Positions 32,862-42,465 of a DNA stretch of 64,000 bases are shown one piece after another; the stretch's first letter is position 1, and every line of letters begins with the position of its first letter. The notes beneath the pieces are model-generated. The model worked only from the letters and a program-made list of their open reading frames with translations, had not been told where the DNA came from and searched no databases. The stretch spans positions 1,909,393 through 1,973,392 of the forward strand of contig JABTUM010000002.1 in the NCBI GenBank assembly GCA_015075375.1, written 5' to 3'. The stretch is from Planctomycetota bacterium. Its GTDB lineage: Bacteria > Planctomycetota > SZUA-567 > H5-PLA8. The position numbers and the translations under genes were made by a program.

Positions 32862-34610
32862 TCAATGCAGCACCAACAAGCGGTACGTCCGCGTCGCCGA
32901 CAACCGGTCGGGGCTCGGCTTCGGACCTTCGATCACCGCCAGGTAGCGTCCGTCGGCCGAAAAGGCGCCGCGGAAAAAGACCGGGCCTTCGGTCGCGTAG
33001 GTCCAGACCAGCTTCTCGCGTCCCGAGCCGGGCTTGGACAGGTCCAGCAGCGCGATTCCAAAATCGGGCGGCGTGGCTTGATTGAAAGCGTTGGTCCCGG
33101 CGGGCTGATGATAGCCGGCGGCCAGCCAACGGCGGTCGGGCGAAAGCCACAGACCCTGCGGGCGGCCGGGCACGTCGAAGCGCCACTGCCGCTGAGCTTC
33201 GGTTCCGCCGGGCGCGAAGGATTGCACCGTCGCGGCTTCCGGATGCACGTCCGGCGGGCGGCTGGGCTGCGTCACCGCGCCGAAGGGTTCGTAGTTTTTA
33301 TCCACCGTCACGAACAACGCATCGCCCGACGCCGCGCCCCAGCCGATAGGGCAATGCACGCTCAGCGTCCCGGCCTGGATCGGCGTGCCCACGTCGCAGC
33401 GCCAGCGCACGGAAGGCTGGCCGTCCTTTAATTCCAAGGACCAGACGCGGCCGTCGTTCGCGCCCAGCAGCGCACACGAACCGTCCGGAACCACCGCGAG
33501 CGACTGCCACGAGTATGCGCTCTTGAAGTGCGGAGCCAGCGGCGGCAGCGTCAGACGTCCCGTCTCCGCGCCGCTCACCCCATCCAATGCCAGGACTTCG
33601 AGGTCCGCGTCGTCCCCCGTCTGCTGGCCCGCGCCGGGAACGCTGCTGACGCAGACCACGCGGCTCCCGTCGGCGGAGGCGCTCAGCCAAGTCAGGTTCC
33701 GCGGCAGCGGAGCGGCGGCCGGAAAGCGCCAGCGCACCGCGCCGGTCTTCGCATCGAGCCGGTAAATCCGCGAAAGCGAACGCTTCTGCTGCGGGCCGGG
33801 CCGCCACGAATGCAGACCCAGAACCAGCACGTCGCCGCCCGCAGCCAGCACGCGGTACGCGCCCGGAAACGCATAAACGCCGTACGCGCCGCCTTCCGGC
33901 GGCGACGACTCCAGTTCGTCCGCGAGCCGGAAGCGCCACGCTTCCTTCCCGCTAATCACGTCGAAGCCGTACACGAAGCCGTCCGGCGATTGCTCGCCGG
34001 CCACCAGCATCGAACCGTCCGCGGCGAAGGCCAGATCCTTGACGTAGCCTTCCGCAAGCGACCGGCGCAGGCGTTCGGTCTCGCCCGTGACGCTCTGCAC
34101 CGCCAGTTCGCCGCCGGCCGACGCGTAAGCGAGCCATTGGCCGTCGGGCGAAAAGGCCGCCACGGCATCGGGCACTTGATCGGAAGCGTAGTCGGCGGGC
34201 AGCGTCAGATCGATGCTGCGCAGCAGCACCGGCGCCGGCGCCCACGACCCATCGACGCGGAAGGATTGTTCGCGGTGCTTCGTCTCGACGCGGACGTCCA
34301 GCGGACGCACCGAGGTATCGAAGAAAAGCGCCGCGCGGCCGGCATCGGGCCAGGTCCAGCTTCCGTCCAGCGCGCGCTCGGCGCCAGCGTGCGTCACACG
34401 CACGCCGGCGATCGGATCGGCCGCATCGCCTTCGACGACGATCCCGCCGCGCCCCAGCACGAGGCTCACCGCGTTGCCCGGCGGCAGCTCCGGCCCGTCC
34501 GATCCGCCCGCCGCGCGGTGGCGCAGCGCGTACGCCCCCGCGGCCACGGCCAGCGCCACGCCCAGCGCCGCCAAGGCGCGCATTCCATTCATGCCCGTAT
34601 CTTGGCTCAT
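32862..34610 (-). CDS. Beta-propeller (WD40/PQQ-like) membrane-anchored protein
   Basis: 582 residues. One membrane helix (about 9-26) is followed by a large beta-propeller. Repeated blade-like segments are seen: AAFSPDGQWLAYASAGGELAV, AFAADGSMLVAGEQSPDGFVYG, ASADGSRVVCVSSV, LSPDRRWLAAGYHQ and FSADGRYLAVIEGP. This is a WD40- or quinoprotein-like scaffold, probably periplasmic; no catalytic residues were recognised. The start ATG at 34610 overlaps the stop of the MFS gene by one base (TGATG), so it is translationally coupled to the transporter. The open frame extends further 5' antisense-like into the MFS gene and is not used. Role unknown, perhaps sensing or accessory to transport. Confidence 0.82.
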   Translation of the reverse strand: MSQDTGMNGMRALAALGVALAVAAGAYALRHRAAGGSDGPELPPGNAVSLVLGRGGIVVEGDAADPIAGVRVTHAGAERALDGSWTWPDAGRAALFFDTSVRPLDVRVETKHREQSFRVDGSWAPAPVLLRSIDLTLPADYASDQVPDAVAAFSPDGQWLAYASAGGELAVQSVTGETERLRRSLAEGYVKDLAFAADGSMLVAGEQSPDGFVYGFDVISGKEAWRFRLADELESSPPEGGAYGVYAFPGAYRVLAAGGDVLVLGLHSWRPGPQQKRSLSRIYRLDAKTGAVRWRFPAAAPLPRNLTWLSASADGSRVVCVSSVPGAGQQTGDDADLEVLALDGVSGAETGRLTLPPLAPHFKSAYSWQSLAVVPDGSCALLGANDGRVWSLELKDGQPSVRWRCDVGTPIQAGTLSVHCPIGWGAASGDALFVTVDKNYEPFGAVTQPSRPPDVHPEAATVQSFAPGGTEAQRQWRFDVPGRPQGLWLSPDRRWLAAGYHQPAGTNAFNQATPPDFGIALLDLSKPGSGREKLVWTYATEGPVFFRGAFSADGRYLAVIEGPKPSPDRLSATRTYRLLVLH

Positions 34611-36058
34611 CAGCGCGCCGTTGTCAGGTCCAGAGGCGCCGCCGGCGGCGGCGCGAGCCGCTCGCGCAGATCGCGCTTCGCCGCGCCCAGCCGGCGCGCC
34701 ACCACCAGCGTACCCGCGCCGAAGAACGTCATCGCCGCGAACGCCGTCGCGTACCCGAAGGCGTGCGCCACCCAGCCCCCCAGGACCGGCAGGCCCAGCA
34801 TCAGCGGAAACGAGAGCGTATTCAGGAAGCCGAAGAACGTCGGGCGCTTGTCGGCCGGCGCAAGCTCCAGCACCAGCGACTGCATCTCGATCATCGTCAG
34901 CACGTTTTGGAAACCTTGCAGGACGTACAGCACCGTCACCGCGTTCAGGCGCGTTTCCCAATCGGCGCCCCACCAGCCCAGCAGCGGTGCGGCCAGCGCC
35001 AGCAGCGTCGTGAGCAGCAACCGCGCGCTCACGCCCAGCGCCAGCCCCAGGCCGATGCTGCAGCGCCCGCCGATCCACGACCACACGCCCGCCAGCACCG
35101 CCTCGCTCACCGCCAGCGTCACCACGAACCGCGACTGCGCCCGCGCCGTCAGCTCCGTCCGCTCCGCCCCCGATCCGCCCAGCCCCAGCCCGCCCTGCGC
35201 CGGCTCGGCCAGCGCGTACACCGCCACCAGCGGCAGCGCCATGACGCTGATCAGCCCCAGCACCCGGAACGCCACCAGCAACCGCAAATGCGGCTCTTCG
35301 GCCAACATCGTCCGCGCGCGGCGGAACTGCTCGGTCATCTTCCGCCGTGGCTCCGGCGGCGGGCCCGGCGGTTCGCGCACCCGCAGGAAACAGAGCATCG
35401 CCGGCACTTCGAAGGTCAGGCCCGTGCAAAAGAGCAGCACGTAGTTATGCGGATAAGGCAGCCAATCCTGGTCTTGAAGCACGAACGGAATCCACATAAA
35501 GGTGAGCGCCGTCTGGATCAGCCGCCCGAAAAACGTGCGCAGCCCGAAGAAGCGTTCGCGCCCCGTCACCGGCACCGCGCGCGCGACGATATCCTGAAAC
35601 GCCAGCATCGACGTCCCGACGAGCATCCCGTGGACGCACAGAAACGCGACCATCAGCCCCGCCAGCAGCGGCCCGCGGAAGCCCGAAGGATCCGCGCCCA
35701 GCCACGCCACCGCCGCACAGATGACGATCCAATTCAAGGCGCGCAGCGCCGAACAGATCCGGTAGCAGGTCATCTTGCGCGGCAGCGACTCGATGTAGGC
35801 GCTCGCCGCCAGCTGCGGGAGCATGAAAAACGCCTGCTGCAAGACCCCTACCACGCCGGCCAGCATCACCGAGCCGGTCAGATCGAGAATCAGCGGAGCG
35901 AGGATGATCGACGGCGCGATGCAGGCGAAGGAGCCCTGGACGAGCGAGCCGTTCGCCACGCCCAGCGCGAAGTTGCGCCGGGTTTCGGATTCGGGAAGCG
36001 GTTCGGCTTCGGGCGCCTCGGCGGCGCCGGGTACGGACAGCGTGCGAGTGGCGGACAT
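34610..36058 (-). CDS. Major facilitator superfamily transporter
   Basis: 482 residues with about 11-12 membrane helices. The sequence begins with a soluble acidic tail, and contains a cytoplasmic loop rich in charged residues after the sixth helix (REPPGPPPEPRRKMTEQFRRAR). It resembles the MFS group of uncharacterised permeases; substrate cannot be predicted. The downstream propeller gene starts inside its stop codon, and the HEAT/TPR gene ends 45 bases before its start, so all three may form one operon. The start ATG at 36058 is followed by SATRTLSVPGA and has no strong Shine-Dalgarno. Confidence 0.85.
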   Translation of the reverse strand: MSATRTLSVPGAAEAPEAEPLPESETRRNFALGVANGSLVQGSFACIAPSIILAPLILDLTGSVMLAGVVGVLQQAFFMLPQLAASAYIESLPRKMTCYRICSALRALNWIVICAAVAWLGADPSGFRGPLLAGLMVAFLCVHGMLVGTSMLAFQDIVARAVPVTGRERFFGLRTFFGRLIQTALTFMWIPFVLQDQDWLPYPHNYVLLFCTGLTFEVPAMLCFLRVREPPGPPPEPRRKMTEQFRRARTMLAEEPHLRLLVAFRVLGLISVMALPLVAVYALAEPAQGGLGLGGSGAERTELTARAQSRFVVTLAVSEAVLAGVWSWIGGRCSIGLGLALGVSARLLLTTLLALAAPLLGWWGADWETRLNAVTVLYVLQGFQNVLTMIEMQSLVLELAPADKRPTFFGFLNTLSFPLMLGLPVLGGWVAHAFGYATAFAAMTFFGAGTLVVARRLGAAKRDLRERLAPPPAAPLDLTTAR

Positions 36059-36103
36059 GGCGGCGAACGGAAGCGGCGAACCCTCCGGCGGACGGGACGG
36101 CGC

Positions 36104-37273
36104 TTAGCGCCCGGAGTTGGCGGTCTCGCGCGGCGTGGCCCCCGCGGGCGGCGAAGGCGAACCCGGATTGCCCATCGGGTCCAGGTTATCCGGATCGTAG
36201 CCCTGCGCGATCAACGCCTGGCGTACCTTCTTCACGAAGCCTTCGTCCAGTTCGTAACCCAGGCGCTTCACGTCGTTCACCGCGATCCACGCCGAGTAAT
36301 ACTGGTCGAGCCCGTAGTACGTCAGCGCCAGGTCGCGGTAGATGCGCGGATCGAAAATATTGTTCTTCTGCGCCTTCAACTGAGCCTGCTCCAGGAATTC
36401 CATCGCCATCGGGAAGCTGCCCTTGCGCAGGAACTCCTTGCCCAGCGTCCAGAACGGCTCCCAGAGCTTGCCTTCCTTGTCCGTCAGCATCGCCTTGCGG
36501 TACCAGTGTTGCGCCTCGATGTGCCGGTTCAGCCGCGCGAAGCACGAGCCGATGTTCATGTACGGCTGCGGCAGGCGGTCGTTCAGCCCCAGCGCTTCCT
36601 GAAAGTAGTTGATCGCATCGATCGGACGGCCCTGCTCCATCAGCGCCAAGCCCAGATTGTTGCGGTAGTCGGGAATCTTCGGGTCCGCGTTCACCGCTTC
36701 CTGGAACATCCGCGTCGCCTGCGCGAACTGCGCCGACTTCAGCGCTTCCAGACCCAGCGTGTTCATGTACATCCCGCGCGTCTCGTTAAGCTGCGAAACG
36801 CCCGCCTGCTGCTTCGCAAGGAATTCCTTGCTGTTGCTCATCCACCACTTCTTCCACGCCGCGTAATTCTTGTAGCCGAAGTTCTGGCCCGTGATCTTGT
36901 TCAGCGCGCCGTGCGCCTTGATCTGAACGTTGATGTGCTGGTCGTTCAGTGCCTCGATCAGATTCGGGATCGCTTCCACCGCCGTCAGATAACCCAGCAT
37001 CTCGGCCGACGTCTCGCGAATCTTCTCATCGGGATCGGACAGATTCTGGACATGCATCGCCACCGCGCGCGCGTTGCGCTCGGCTTCGGCCTTCTTATTC
37101 TTGTCGTAGCCGTCTTTCTTCTCTTCGTCGACGACGCGCACCCCGTTCTCGAGGTCGTGGCGCGTCCCGCGCTCGAACGAATAACCGCGGTCCGGCACCA
37201 TACCCTCTTCGGCGCTCGACCAACCGGCGCAAAGCGCCAGCCCCACGCTCGCCCAGAGCTTCAGTCGCGACAT
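36104..37273 (-). CDS. Secreted HEAT-TPR protein
   Basis: 389 residues. Signal peptide (1-20) ends GWSSAEE. A HEAT-like section (about 70-130, containing IRETSAEMLGYL and AIPNLIEALND) precedes at least three tetratricopeptide repeats (about 165-330), for example NTLGLEALKSAQFAQATRMF, NNLGLALMEQGRPIDAINYF and PYMNIGSCFARLNRHIEAQH. It is therefore a periplasmic or surface scaffold; no enzyme motif is seen. GGAG lies 8 bases before the ATG at 37273. A promoter-like site with an 18-base spacer lies upstream. It may be the first gene of a run with the MFS and propeller genes. Confidence 0.85.
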   Translation of the reverse strand: MSRLKLWASVGLALCAGWSSAEEGMVPDRGYSFERGTRHDLENGVRVVDEEKKDGYDKNKKAEAERNARAVAMHVQNLSDPDEKIRETSAEMLGYLTAVEAIPNLIEALNDQHINVQIKAHGALNKITGQNFGYKNYAAWKKWWMSNSKEFLAKQQAGVSQLNETRGMYMNTLGLEALKSAQFAQATRMFQEAVNADPKIPDYRNNLGLALMEQGRPIDAINYFQEALGLNDRLPQPYMNIGSCFARLNRHIEAQHWYRKAMLTDKEGKLWEPFWTLGKEFLRKGSFPMAMEFLEQAQLKAQKNNIFDPRIYRDLALTYYGLDQYYSAWIAVNDVKRLGYELDEGFVKKVRQALIAQGYDPDNLDPMGNPGSPSPPAGATPRETANSGR

Positions 37274-37310
37274 CGTTCCATCTCCACGGTTCCTACTTGA
37301 GACGCCCCGT

Positions 37311-37340
37311 ATCTTATCCGTGGGAGGCCTTTTCGGACAA
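37311..37340 (-). promoter_or_regulatory. Probable promoter of the HEAT-TPR gene
   Basis: On the minus strand TTGTCC (37335-37340) is followed after 18 bases by TAAGAT (37311-37316). Each matches four of six consensus bases. The ATG at 37273 would lie about 30 bases downstream of the start. Confidence 0.4.
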
Positions 37341-37371
37341 TACGTTACAAAGAAGTTGCACGTCGTGCGGA

Positions 37372-38643
37372 CTACTCGTACCGCAGCGCCTCAATCGGGT
37401 CCAAACTCGCCGCTTTCCACGCCGGAAACGTCCCGAACGCCACCCCGTCCAGCAGCGACACCCCCACCGCCACGAACATGCCCCACAGCGCCAGCGTGAC
37501 CTGCCAGCCCGTCAGTTGATGCACCAGGTACGCGAACCCGATCCCCACCAAACAGCCCATGATCCCGCCCACCAGGCAGATGATCAGCGACTCGAACAGG
37601 AACTGCTTGAGGATATCGGCCTTCGTCGCCCCAACCGCCCGCCGGATGCCCACCTCGCGCCGCCGTTCCGAGACGTTCGCGAGCATGATGTTCATGATCC
37701 CGATGCCGCCGACGACCAGCGAAATCCCGGCCGAACAGAGCATCACGATGTTGAAGATCTGCTGCGCCTGCTCGACCTGCTTCAACAACTCCTGCGCCAC
37801 CACCACCTGGAAATCGCGGTCCTCGTGCGGCCGCCCCGACATCCCGTGCGCGGTCTCGTAAAAGCGGTCGATCAGCACCTTCGCCGCGGAGACTTCGGTC
37901 AGGCTGCGGCAGTGGTAGATCACCTCCGTGATCTCGTCGTCCAGCGGCGCCTGCGTGGTCCGCCGCAGCGCCGCCGAAAGCGGAACGTAGACGCGCCGGT
38001 TGAGCTGCCGCACCTGCGCCACGTCGAACTTCTCGTCCGTCTCTTCTTTGCCCTGCAACACGCCGACCACCAGATACGGCTCGTAATCGATCACCAGCGT
38101 CCGCCCGATCGGCGTATCGGCCTCGGCGAAGTTCTCGAACTGCAGCGCCTCTTCGATCACGCAGACGCGCCGCGCTTCCACCTCGTCGCCCGGATTCAAC
38201 CAGCGGCCCAGGCGCAGCTTGAAATTCATCACCTCCAGGAAATCCGGCGTCGTCCCGACCACCTCGGCCTGCACCGCCGCCTCGCCGTGCCGCACCGTCG
38301 CGACCACCCGCCGCAGCGGCGCGAAGCGGTCGATCAGCGGACTCGACGCCGCCAGCACCTCCGCCTCGCGCACCGTCAAGCCATCGCTGTTCAACCGCGC
38401 GGCCTTCTTCAGCCGCCGCTCTTCGGGCGTCTTCCCGCGCCAGTCGATCCCCTTCACGATCACGTTGTTCGCGCCCAGCGCCGCCAACTGCTTCAACATT
38501 TCCGTTTGAGCGCCCTGGCTCACCGCGATCACCGCCACCACGCTCGCCACGCCGAAAATGATCCCCAGCATCGAAAGCGCCGCGCGGACCTTATGGACCG
38601 CCAGCCCCTTCAACCCGATGCGCAGCGCGCTCAACCAATCCAT
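37372..38643 (-). CDS. MacB-like ABC transporter permease
   Basis: 423 residues with the MacB/FtsX plan: one N-terminal membrane helix (about 20-45), a large periplasmic domain, then three helices near the C-terminus. Recognisable segments include VRAALSMLGIIFGVASVV and, after the periplasmic domain, GIGIMNIMLANVSERRREVG followed by IRRAVGATKADI, the FtsX-domain signature; it ends DPIEALRYE. With the ATPase just upstream (13 bases away) and the tandem adaptors it forms a tripartite-type ABC exporter, probably of macrolides, lipoproteins or peptides. No outer-membrane TolC-like gene is adjacent. The start at 38643 is the only good ATG. Confidence 0.94.
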   Translation of the reverse strand: MDWLSALRIGLKGLAVHKVRAALSMLGIIFGVASVVAVIAVSQGAQTEMLKQLAALGANNVIVKGIDWRGKTPEERRLKKAARLNSDGLTVREAEVLAASSPLIDRFAPLRRVVATVRHGEAAVQAEVVGTTPDFLEVMNFKLRLGRWLNPGDEVEARRVCVIEEALQFENFAEADTPIGRTLVIDYEPYLVVGVLQGKEETDEKFDVAQVRQLNRRVYVPLSAALRRTTQAPLDDEITEVIYHCRSLTEVSAAKVLIDRFYETAHGMSGRPHEDRDFQVVVAQELLKQVEQAQQIFNIVMLCSAGISLVVGGIGIMNIMLANVSERRREVGIRRAVGATKADILKQFLFESLIICLVGGIMGCLVGIGFAYLVHQLTGWQVTLALWGMFVAVGVSLLDGVAFGTFPAWKAASLDPIEALRYE

Positions 38644-38656
38644 CTAGACCTCACCC

Positions 38657-39388
38657 CTACGCCAACGCCACATGCTCCGACGTCCGCGGCGACGCGATCG
38701 GCTCTTCGCGCTCCACCAACCCGTCCTTCAAATGCACGATCCGCTGCGAATACTCGGCCTTCTCCCGGTCGTGCGTCACCTGCACGATCGTACGGCCCAT
38801 CCGGTGCAGTGCCTGGAAGACGCCCATGATCTCGTCGCCCGTGCGGCTGTCGAGGTTCCCCGTCGGCTCGTCCGCCAGCAGCAGCGCCGGCTCCGTCACC
38901 AGCGCCCGGGCGATCGCCACCCGCTGCGACTGCCCGCCCGAAAGTTCCGAGGGCTTGTGCTGCAAGCGGTCGCCCAGCCCCACCAGTCTCAGCGCGTTGC
39001 GCGCCAGCTTTAGCCGCTCGTCGCGACCCACCCGCGCGTACACCAGCGGCAGCGCCACGTTGTCCACGATGTCTTCCTGCGTCAGCAGATTGAACTTCTG
39101 GAACACAAACCCGATCTTCTCGTTGCGCAGCCGAGAGAGTTCCTCGTCGTCCAGGCCTTTCACGTCCACGCCGTCGAGCCGGTACATCCCTTCGGTCGGC
39201 TGGTGCAGGCAGCCCACCACATGCAGCAGCGTGCTCTTCCCAGAACCCGACTGCCCCATGATCGATACGAACTCGCCCCGCCGCACCGTGAACGTCACCC
39301 CGCGCAGCGCCGGAACCTCCAGCCCGCCCGGAAGCGTGTACACTTTCACCAGATCCTGAATCTCGATGATCGCGTGGTCGCCGCTCAC
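38657..39388 (-). CDS. MacB-like ABC transporter ATPase
   Basis: 243 residues with all ABC motifs: Walker A GQSGSGKST, Q-loop VFQKFNLL, signature LSGGQSQRVAIARAL, Walker B LLLADEPTGNLDS, and the H-loop in VTHDREKAEYS. It belongs to the LolD/MacB group of small export ATPases. The start overlaps the previous adaptor's stop by 4 bases (ATGA), so the two are coupled. It powers the FtsX-like permease encoded next. Confidence 0.97.
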   Translation of the reverse strand: MSGDHAIIEIQDLVKVYTLPGGLEVPALRGVTFTVRRGEFVSIMGQSGSGKSTLLHVVGCLHQPTEGMYRLDGVDVKGLDDEELSRLRNEKIGFVFQKFNLLTQEDIVDNVALPLVYARVGRDERLKLARNALRLVGLGDRLQHKPSELSGGQSQRVAIARALVTEPALLLADEPTGNLDSRTGDEIMGVFQALHRMGRTIVQVTHDREKAEYSQRIVHLKDGLVEREEPIASPRTSEHVALA

Positions 39389-41037
39389 GAGCGATTCTCC
39401 TCGTGAGTCCCCGCGCTTGCGTCCTGAGCTTCCGGTGGCAGCGCGTGCCGCGGCACGCGTACTTCTTCGCCTTCGCTCAATCCCGAGCGCACTTCGACGA
39501 AGAACGCGTTGCTACGGCCCAGTTCGACCGCGCGCCGCTCGTTCCCGCCCAAGCCCCCGCGTACGCGCACGTACGCCGCGCCTTCCGCGTCGTACTCCAC
39601 CGCGCCCCATGGAATCGCCGGCGCCGACTCCACGCGACCCCACTCGATCTCCGCTTCCGCCGTGAACCCCAGGCGCATCGCCTGCCGGTCCGCTTCCGTT
39701 AAATCGTCGAAGTCGAGCCACACCGAAACTACGTTCACGAACGCTTCGCCCGATTTCTGCAGCGCCAGACGCGTCAGCGCCACGTTCTTGTCCGTCGCCA
39801 CCACCGCGATCTCCGCCACCCGCGCTTTGTACAGCCGCTGCGGATACGCCGGCAGCCGCACTTCCGCGCGCTGGCCCACCTTCAGCTTCAGCACGTCCGC
39901 TTCGCTCGCCAGCACGCGCACGCGCAGCCCCGCCGTATCGACCATCTTCGCCAGGTCCTGCCCGCGGTTGCGCGTCTCCCCCACCTGAATCGGAGAAAGC
40001 GTGTCCGAGCCCTTCCACACGTCCACGAACGCCACCCGGCCGCCCACCGGAGCCCCCACCTCGGCTTGCTCCAACTCCCGCCGCTTCCGCTCCAAACCCA
40101 GCTTGAAGTCCGCCAATTCCACCTCCGCCAGATCCAGATCCGCCTTCGCGATCGCCACGTCCGCGTCGCGTTCGAATTCCCCCAGCTTCAGGTTCAACTC
40201 CGCTTCCGCCACCGCCAGATCCGCAAGCCGCTTGCTGTCCCGGCTCGATCCGGCCAGCGTGAGTTGATGCAAAATCTTCGCCTTCGCCAGTTCCGCCTTC
40301 TCGCGAGCCCAGGCCAGCCGCTTCTGCTTCAGCACCGCTTCCGTCACAAAGCCCGCCCGGTTCAAATCCTCGTGGCTCAGGTAATCCGAGAGTACCTTCG
40401 AGTGCTTCAATTCCGCGCTGCGCAGGTCCAGGTCCGCCGTCAGCCGTTCATCGGCCGTGGGATGCTCGTAGATTTCCGCCCGAGCGATCTGCGCCAGTTC
40501 CAGCGCCGCCGCGCGGCGGCTCAACTCCAGCGCGTAGCGCTCCGCCACCGCTTCGGCGTCCCGCCGCACCTGCTGCACGTTCTGTTCTTTGTCGAAGAGA
40601 TCCTTCTCGCGCTCGCTCAGGTCGTCCTTCGCGCGCGTGGCGTCGAAGCGCACGATCGGTTCGCCCGCCTGCACGTTCGTACCTTCCTCGATCTTCCAAA
40701 CCACTTCGCCGGAAAACGTCGAAAGCACCGGCGTTTCCAGACGCGCCACCACCTCGCCCAATTCGTGTTGCGTCAGCAGCAGCGTCTTGCGCTCGACTTT
40801 GTACCAAGTCCCCGCTTCGGGCCGCGCGCTGCCCAGCCACCAGCCCAGCGCGCACAACGCCGACACGCCCAGCGCCGCCAGCAGCCCGCGACGCCGAGCC
40901 GTCCGCTTCCGCCGCGCGCTCAGCCGGGCTTCCAGCAGCAACGCCGAGGCCGACGCCCCGTTCAATTCCGGAGCCCCCGGCGGTACCAGGCGGGTCGAAC
41001 CCGAGGACTCGGAGTGCTTCAGGGCGTCACCAGCCAT
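39385..41037 (-). CDS. HlyD/MFP-type efflux adaptor, third of three
   Basis: 550 residues. One N-terminal membrane helix (about 51-67) precedes a MacA/HlyD-like architecture: a first half lipoyl-type segment (LSTFSGEVVWKIEEGTNVQAG), a long antiparallel coiled coil (about 125-330, EREKDLFDKEQNVQQVRR through GLERKRRELEQAE), a second lipoyl half (GAPVGGRVAFVDVWKG) and beta-barrel and membrane-proximal domains near the end. It would link the inner-membrane permease to an outer channel. It is the adaptor nearest to the ABC genes, so is the best candidate for their direct partner. Its start overlaps the upstream adaptor stop by 19 bases; another start a little downstream cannot be excluded. Confidence 0.9.
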   Translation of the reverse strand: MAGDALKHSESSGSTRLVPPGAPELNGASASALLLEARLSARRKRTARRRGLLAALGVSALCALGWWLGSARPEAGTWYKVERKTLLLTQHELGEVVARLETPVLSTFSGEVVWKIEEGTNVQAGEPIVRFDATRAKDDLSEREKDLFDKEQNVQQVRRDAEAVAERYALELSRRAAALELAQIARAEIYEHPTADERLTADLDLRSAELKHSKVLSDYLSHEDLNRAGFVTEAVLKQKRLAWAREKAELAKAKILHQLTLAGSSRDSKRLADLAVAEAELNLKLGEFERDADVAIAKADLDLAEVELADFKLGLERKRRELEQAEVGAPVGGRVAFVDVWKGSDTLSPIQVGETRNRGQDLAKMVDTAGLRVRVLASEADVLKLKVGQRAEVRLPAYPQRLYKARVAEIAVVATDKNVALTRLALQKSGEAFVNVVSVWLDFDDLTEADRQAMRLGFTAEAEIEWGRVESAPAIPWGAVEYDAEGAAYVRVRGGLGGNERRAVELGRSNAFFVEVRSGLSEGEEVRVPRHALPPEAQDASAGTHEENRS

Positions 41038-42455
41038 ACCCGCGCCCCCTCCTCCACGCCCTCCACCGCCACGTACAGCCGGTCCTCCCCCACCACCGTC
41101 ACGTTCCGCCGCTCCGATCCCGCGCTCGTCACCAGCCGCACGTACACCGCGTCCTTTTCGCGCACCAGCGCAGCGCGCGGAACCACCAGCGCCTGGTCCA
41201 GGCGGCCCAGTTCCAGTTCCACCTCCACCCGCAGCCCCGGCCGCAGCGCGTCCGATTCCTCCGTCAGTTCCACTTCCACGTCGAAGACCTGCCGCTCCGC
41301 CATCCCCGTGTACTCGCGTGTCTCGCCGCGCAGGCTCTCGAACTCGTCGCGCCCCTTCTCGGCCACCCGCACGATCTTCCCCGCGAACGCGCGGTCCGGC
41401 AGCCCCGGCAGATACAGCCGCGCCGCCTGCCCTTTCGTGACGCGCCCGATCCGTCCTTCGTCCACCGTCAAGACCGCCTTCATCCTCCGCAAGTCGCTCA
41501 GCCGGATCACGTCCCGTCCCGGATGGACCTCCGCCCCCGGTCCGTAGCGCATCCCCCAGCGCGACTGCACCATCGCCACGCCCGGCGTCGGCGCCACGTG
41601 CTTCGTCTTGCCGATGTTCGCTTTGAGGTCCGCCAGCCGCTTCTCTTCGGCCGTCCAGCGCGTCTTGAAGCGCTCCTCCGCCTGGACCTTATTCCGCTCC
41701 AATACCTCCACGCGCTCCGCCGCCCGCTCACGCGCCTTCGACGCTTCCTGGACCTTCAGCTTCTGCTCCCCCACCTTGATCGGATCCGGCAGGTGCAGCT
41801 TGCGGTACTTGATCTCCGCGTCCTTCACCTTCAGCTCCTGCTCGGTCGTATCGAGCTGCTTCTGCCGCAGTTCGGCCTCCGAAACGAACCCGTCCTCGGC
41901 CAGGCTTTCCAAAATCGTCAGCTCTTCGCTCAACGCCTCGAAGAGGTTCCGCGCGTTCTCGAGCTGGTTCTTCGCGTTCAGCTCGTCGCTCGTGCTCGGC
42001 CCCAGTTCCATCTCTTTCAGGCGCAGCGTCTCGAGGTCCAGCTTCAGGCGCCGGTCTTCCTGTTCGCTGCGCGCCTTTTGCAGCTCCTTGGCCAGCGTCT
42101 CGCGTTCCTTGGTCCACTCCGCCTGCACGCGACGCATCTTCGACTCGTGCTCGGTCAGCGCCTCCTCGTGCGGTTTCGGGTCCACCAGGAACAACTGCGC
42201 GCCTTCGGCCACCGCCGCGCCATCCGCGACGATCTCCAGCAGCGTGCCTTGAACTTGAGCGTTGATATCCTGCTGGCTGAAAGGCGTGAGCATCCCCGAG
42301 CGCCGGATCGACTGCACGAACGCACGGGACTCCACGCGCGCCACGCGCGGATCTTCGCCAAACGCCGGAGATCCTCGCAGGCCGAACACCGCGCCTGCGG
42401 CCAATACCGCCGCGGCGCCCAATCCGGCTGCCCAAGCAATGCGCTTCAAAGCCAC
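41019..42455 (-). CDS. HlyD/MFP-type efflux adaptor, second of three
   Basis: 478 residues. An N-terminal anchor or signal (about 4-25) is followed by a lipoyl half (DINAQVQGTLLEIVADGAAV), a long coiled coil (LTEHESKMRRVQAEWTKERE through AAERVEVLERNKVQAEERF) and barrel domains ending VEVELELGRLDQALVV and VWLVTP. I placed the start at a GTG (42455), 10 bases after the upstream stop; residues further upstream in the frame are low-complexity Arg-rich antisense-like sequence that belongs to the neighbouring gene. A TTG at 42449 is also possible. It resembles the third adaptor but is clearly a distinct paralogue. Confidence 0.85.
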   Translation of the reverse strand: MALKRIAWAAGLGAAAVLAAGAVFGLRGSPAFGEDPRVARVESRAFVQSIRRSGMLTPFSQQDINAQVQGTLLEIVADGAAVAEGAQLFLVDPKPHEEALTEHESKMRRVQAEWTKERETLAKELQKARSEQEDRRLKLDLETLRLKEMELGPSTSDELNAKNQLENARNLFEALSEELTILESLAEDGFVSEAELRQKQLDTTEQELKVKDAEIKYRKLHLPDPIKVGEQKLKVQEASKARERAAERVEVLERNKVQAEERFKTRWTAEEKRLADLKANIGKTKHVAPTPGVAMVQSRWGMRYGPGAEVHPGRDVIRLSDLRRMKAVLTVDEGRIGRVTKGQAARLYLPGLPDRAFAGKIVRVAEKGRDEFESLRGETREYTGMAERQVFDVEVELTEESDALRPGLRVEVELELGRLDQALVVPRAALVREKDAVYVRLVTSAGSERRNVTVVGEDRLYVAVEGVEEGARVWLVTP

Positions 42456-42465
42456 CCTCGCCCGC

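Noticed and set aside
34611..35429. N-terminal extension of the propeller protein into the MFS gene
   Set aside because: The extra residues are Gly/Ala/Arg-rich and overlap a real transporter gene; the TGATG overlap gives a better start.
34763..37300. 845-codon plus-strand open frame
   Set aside because: Antisense to the MFS and HEAT-TPR genes; composition is Arg/Gln/His-rich with no domains.
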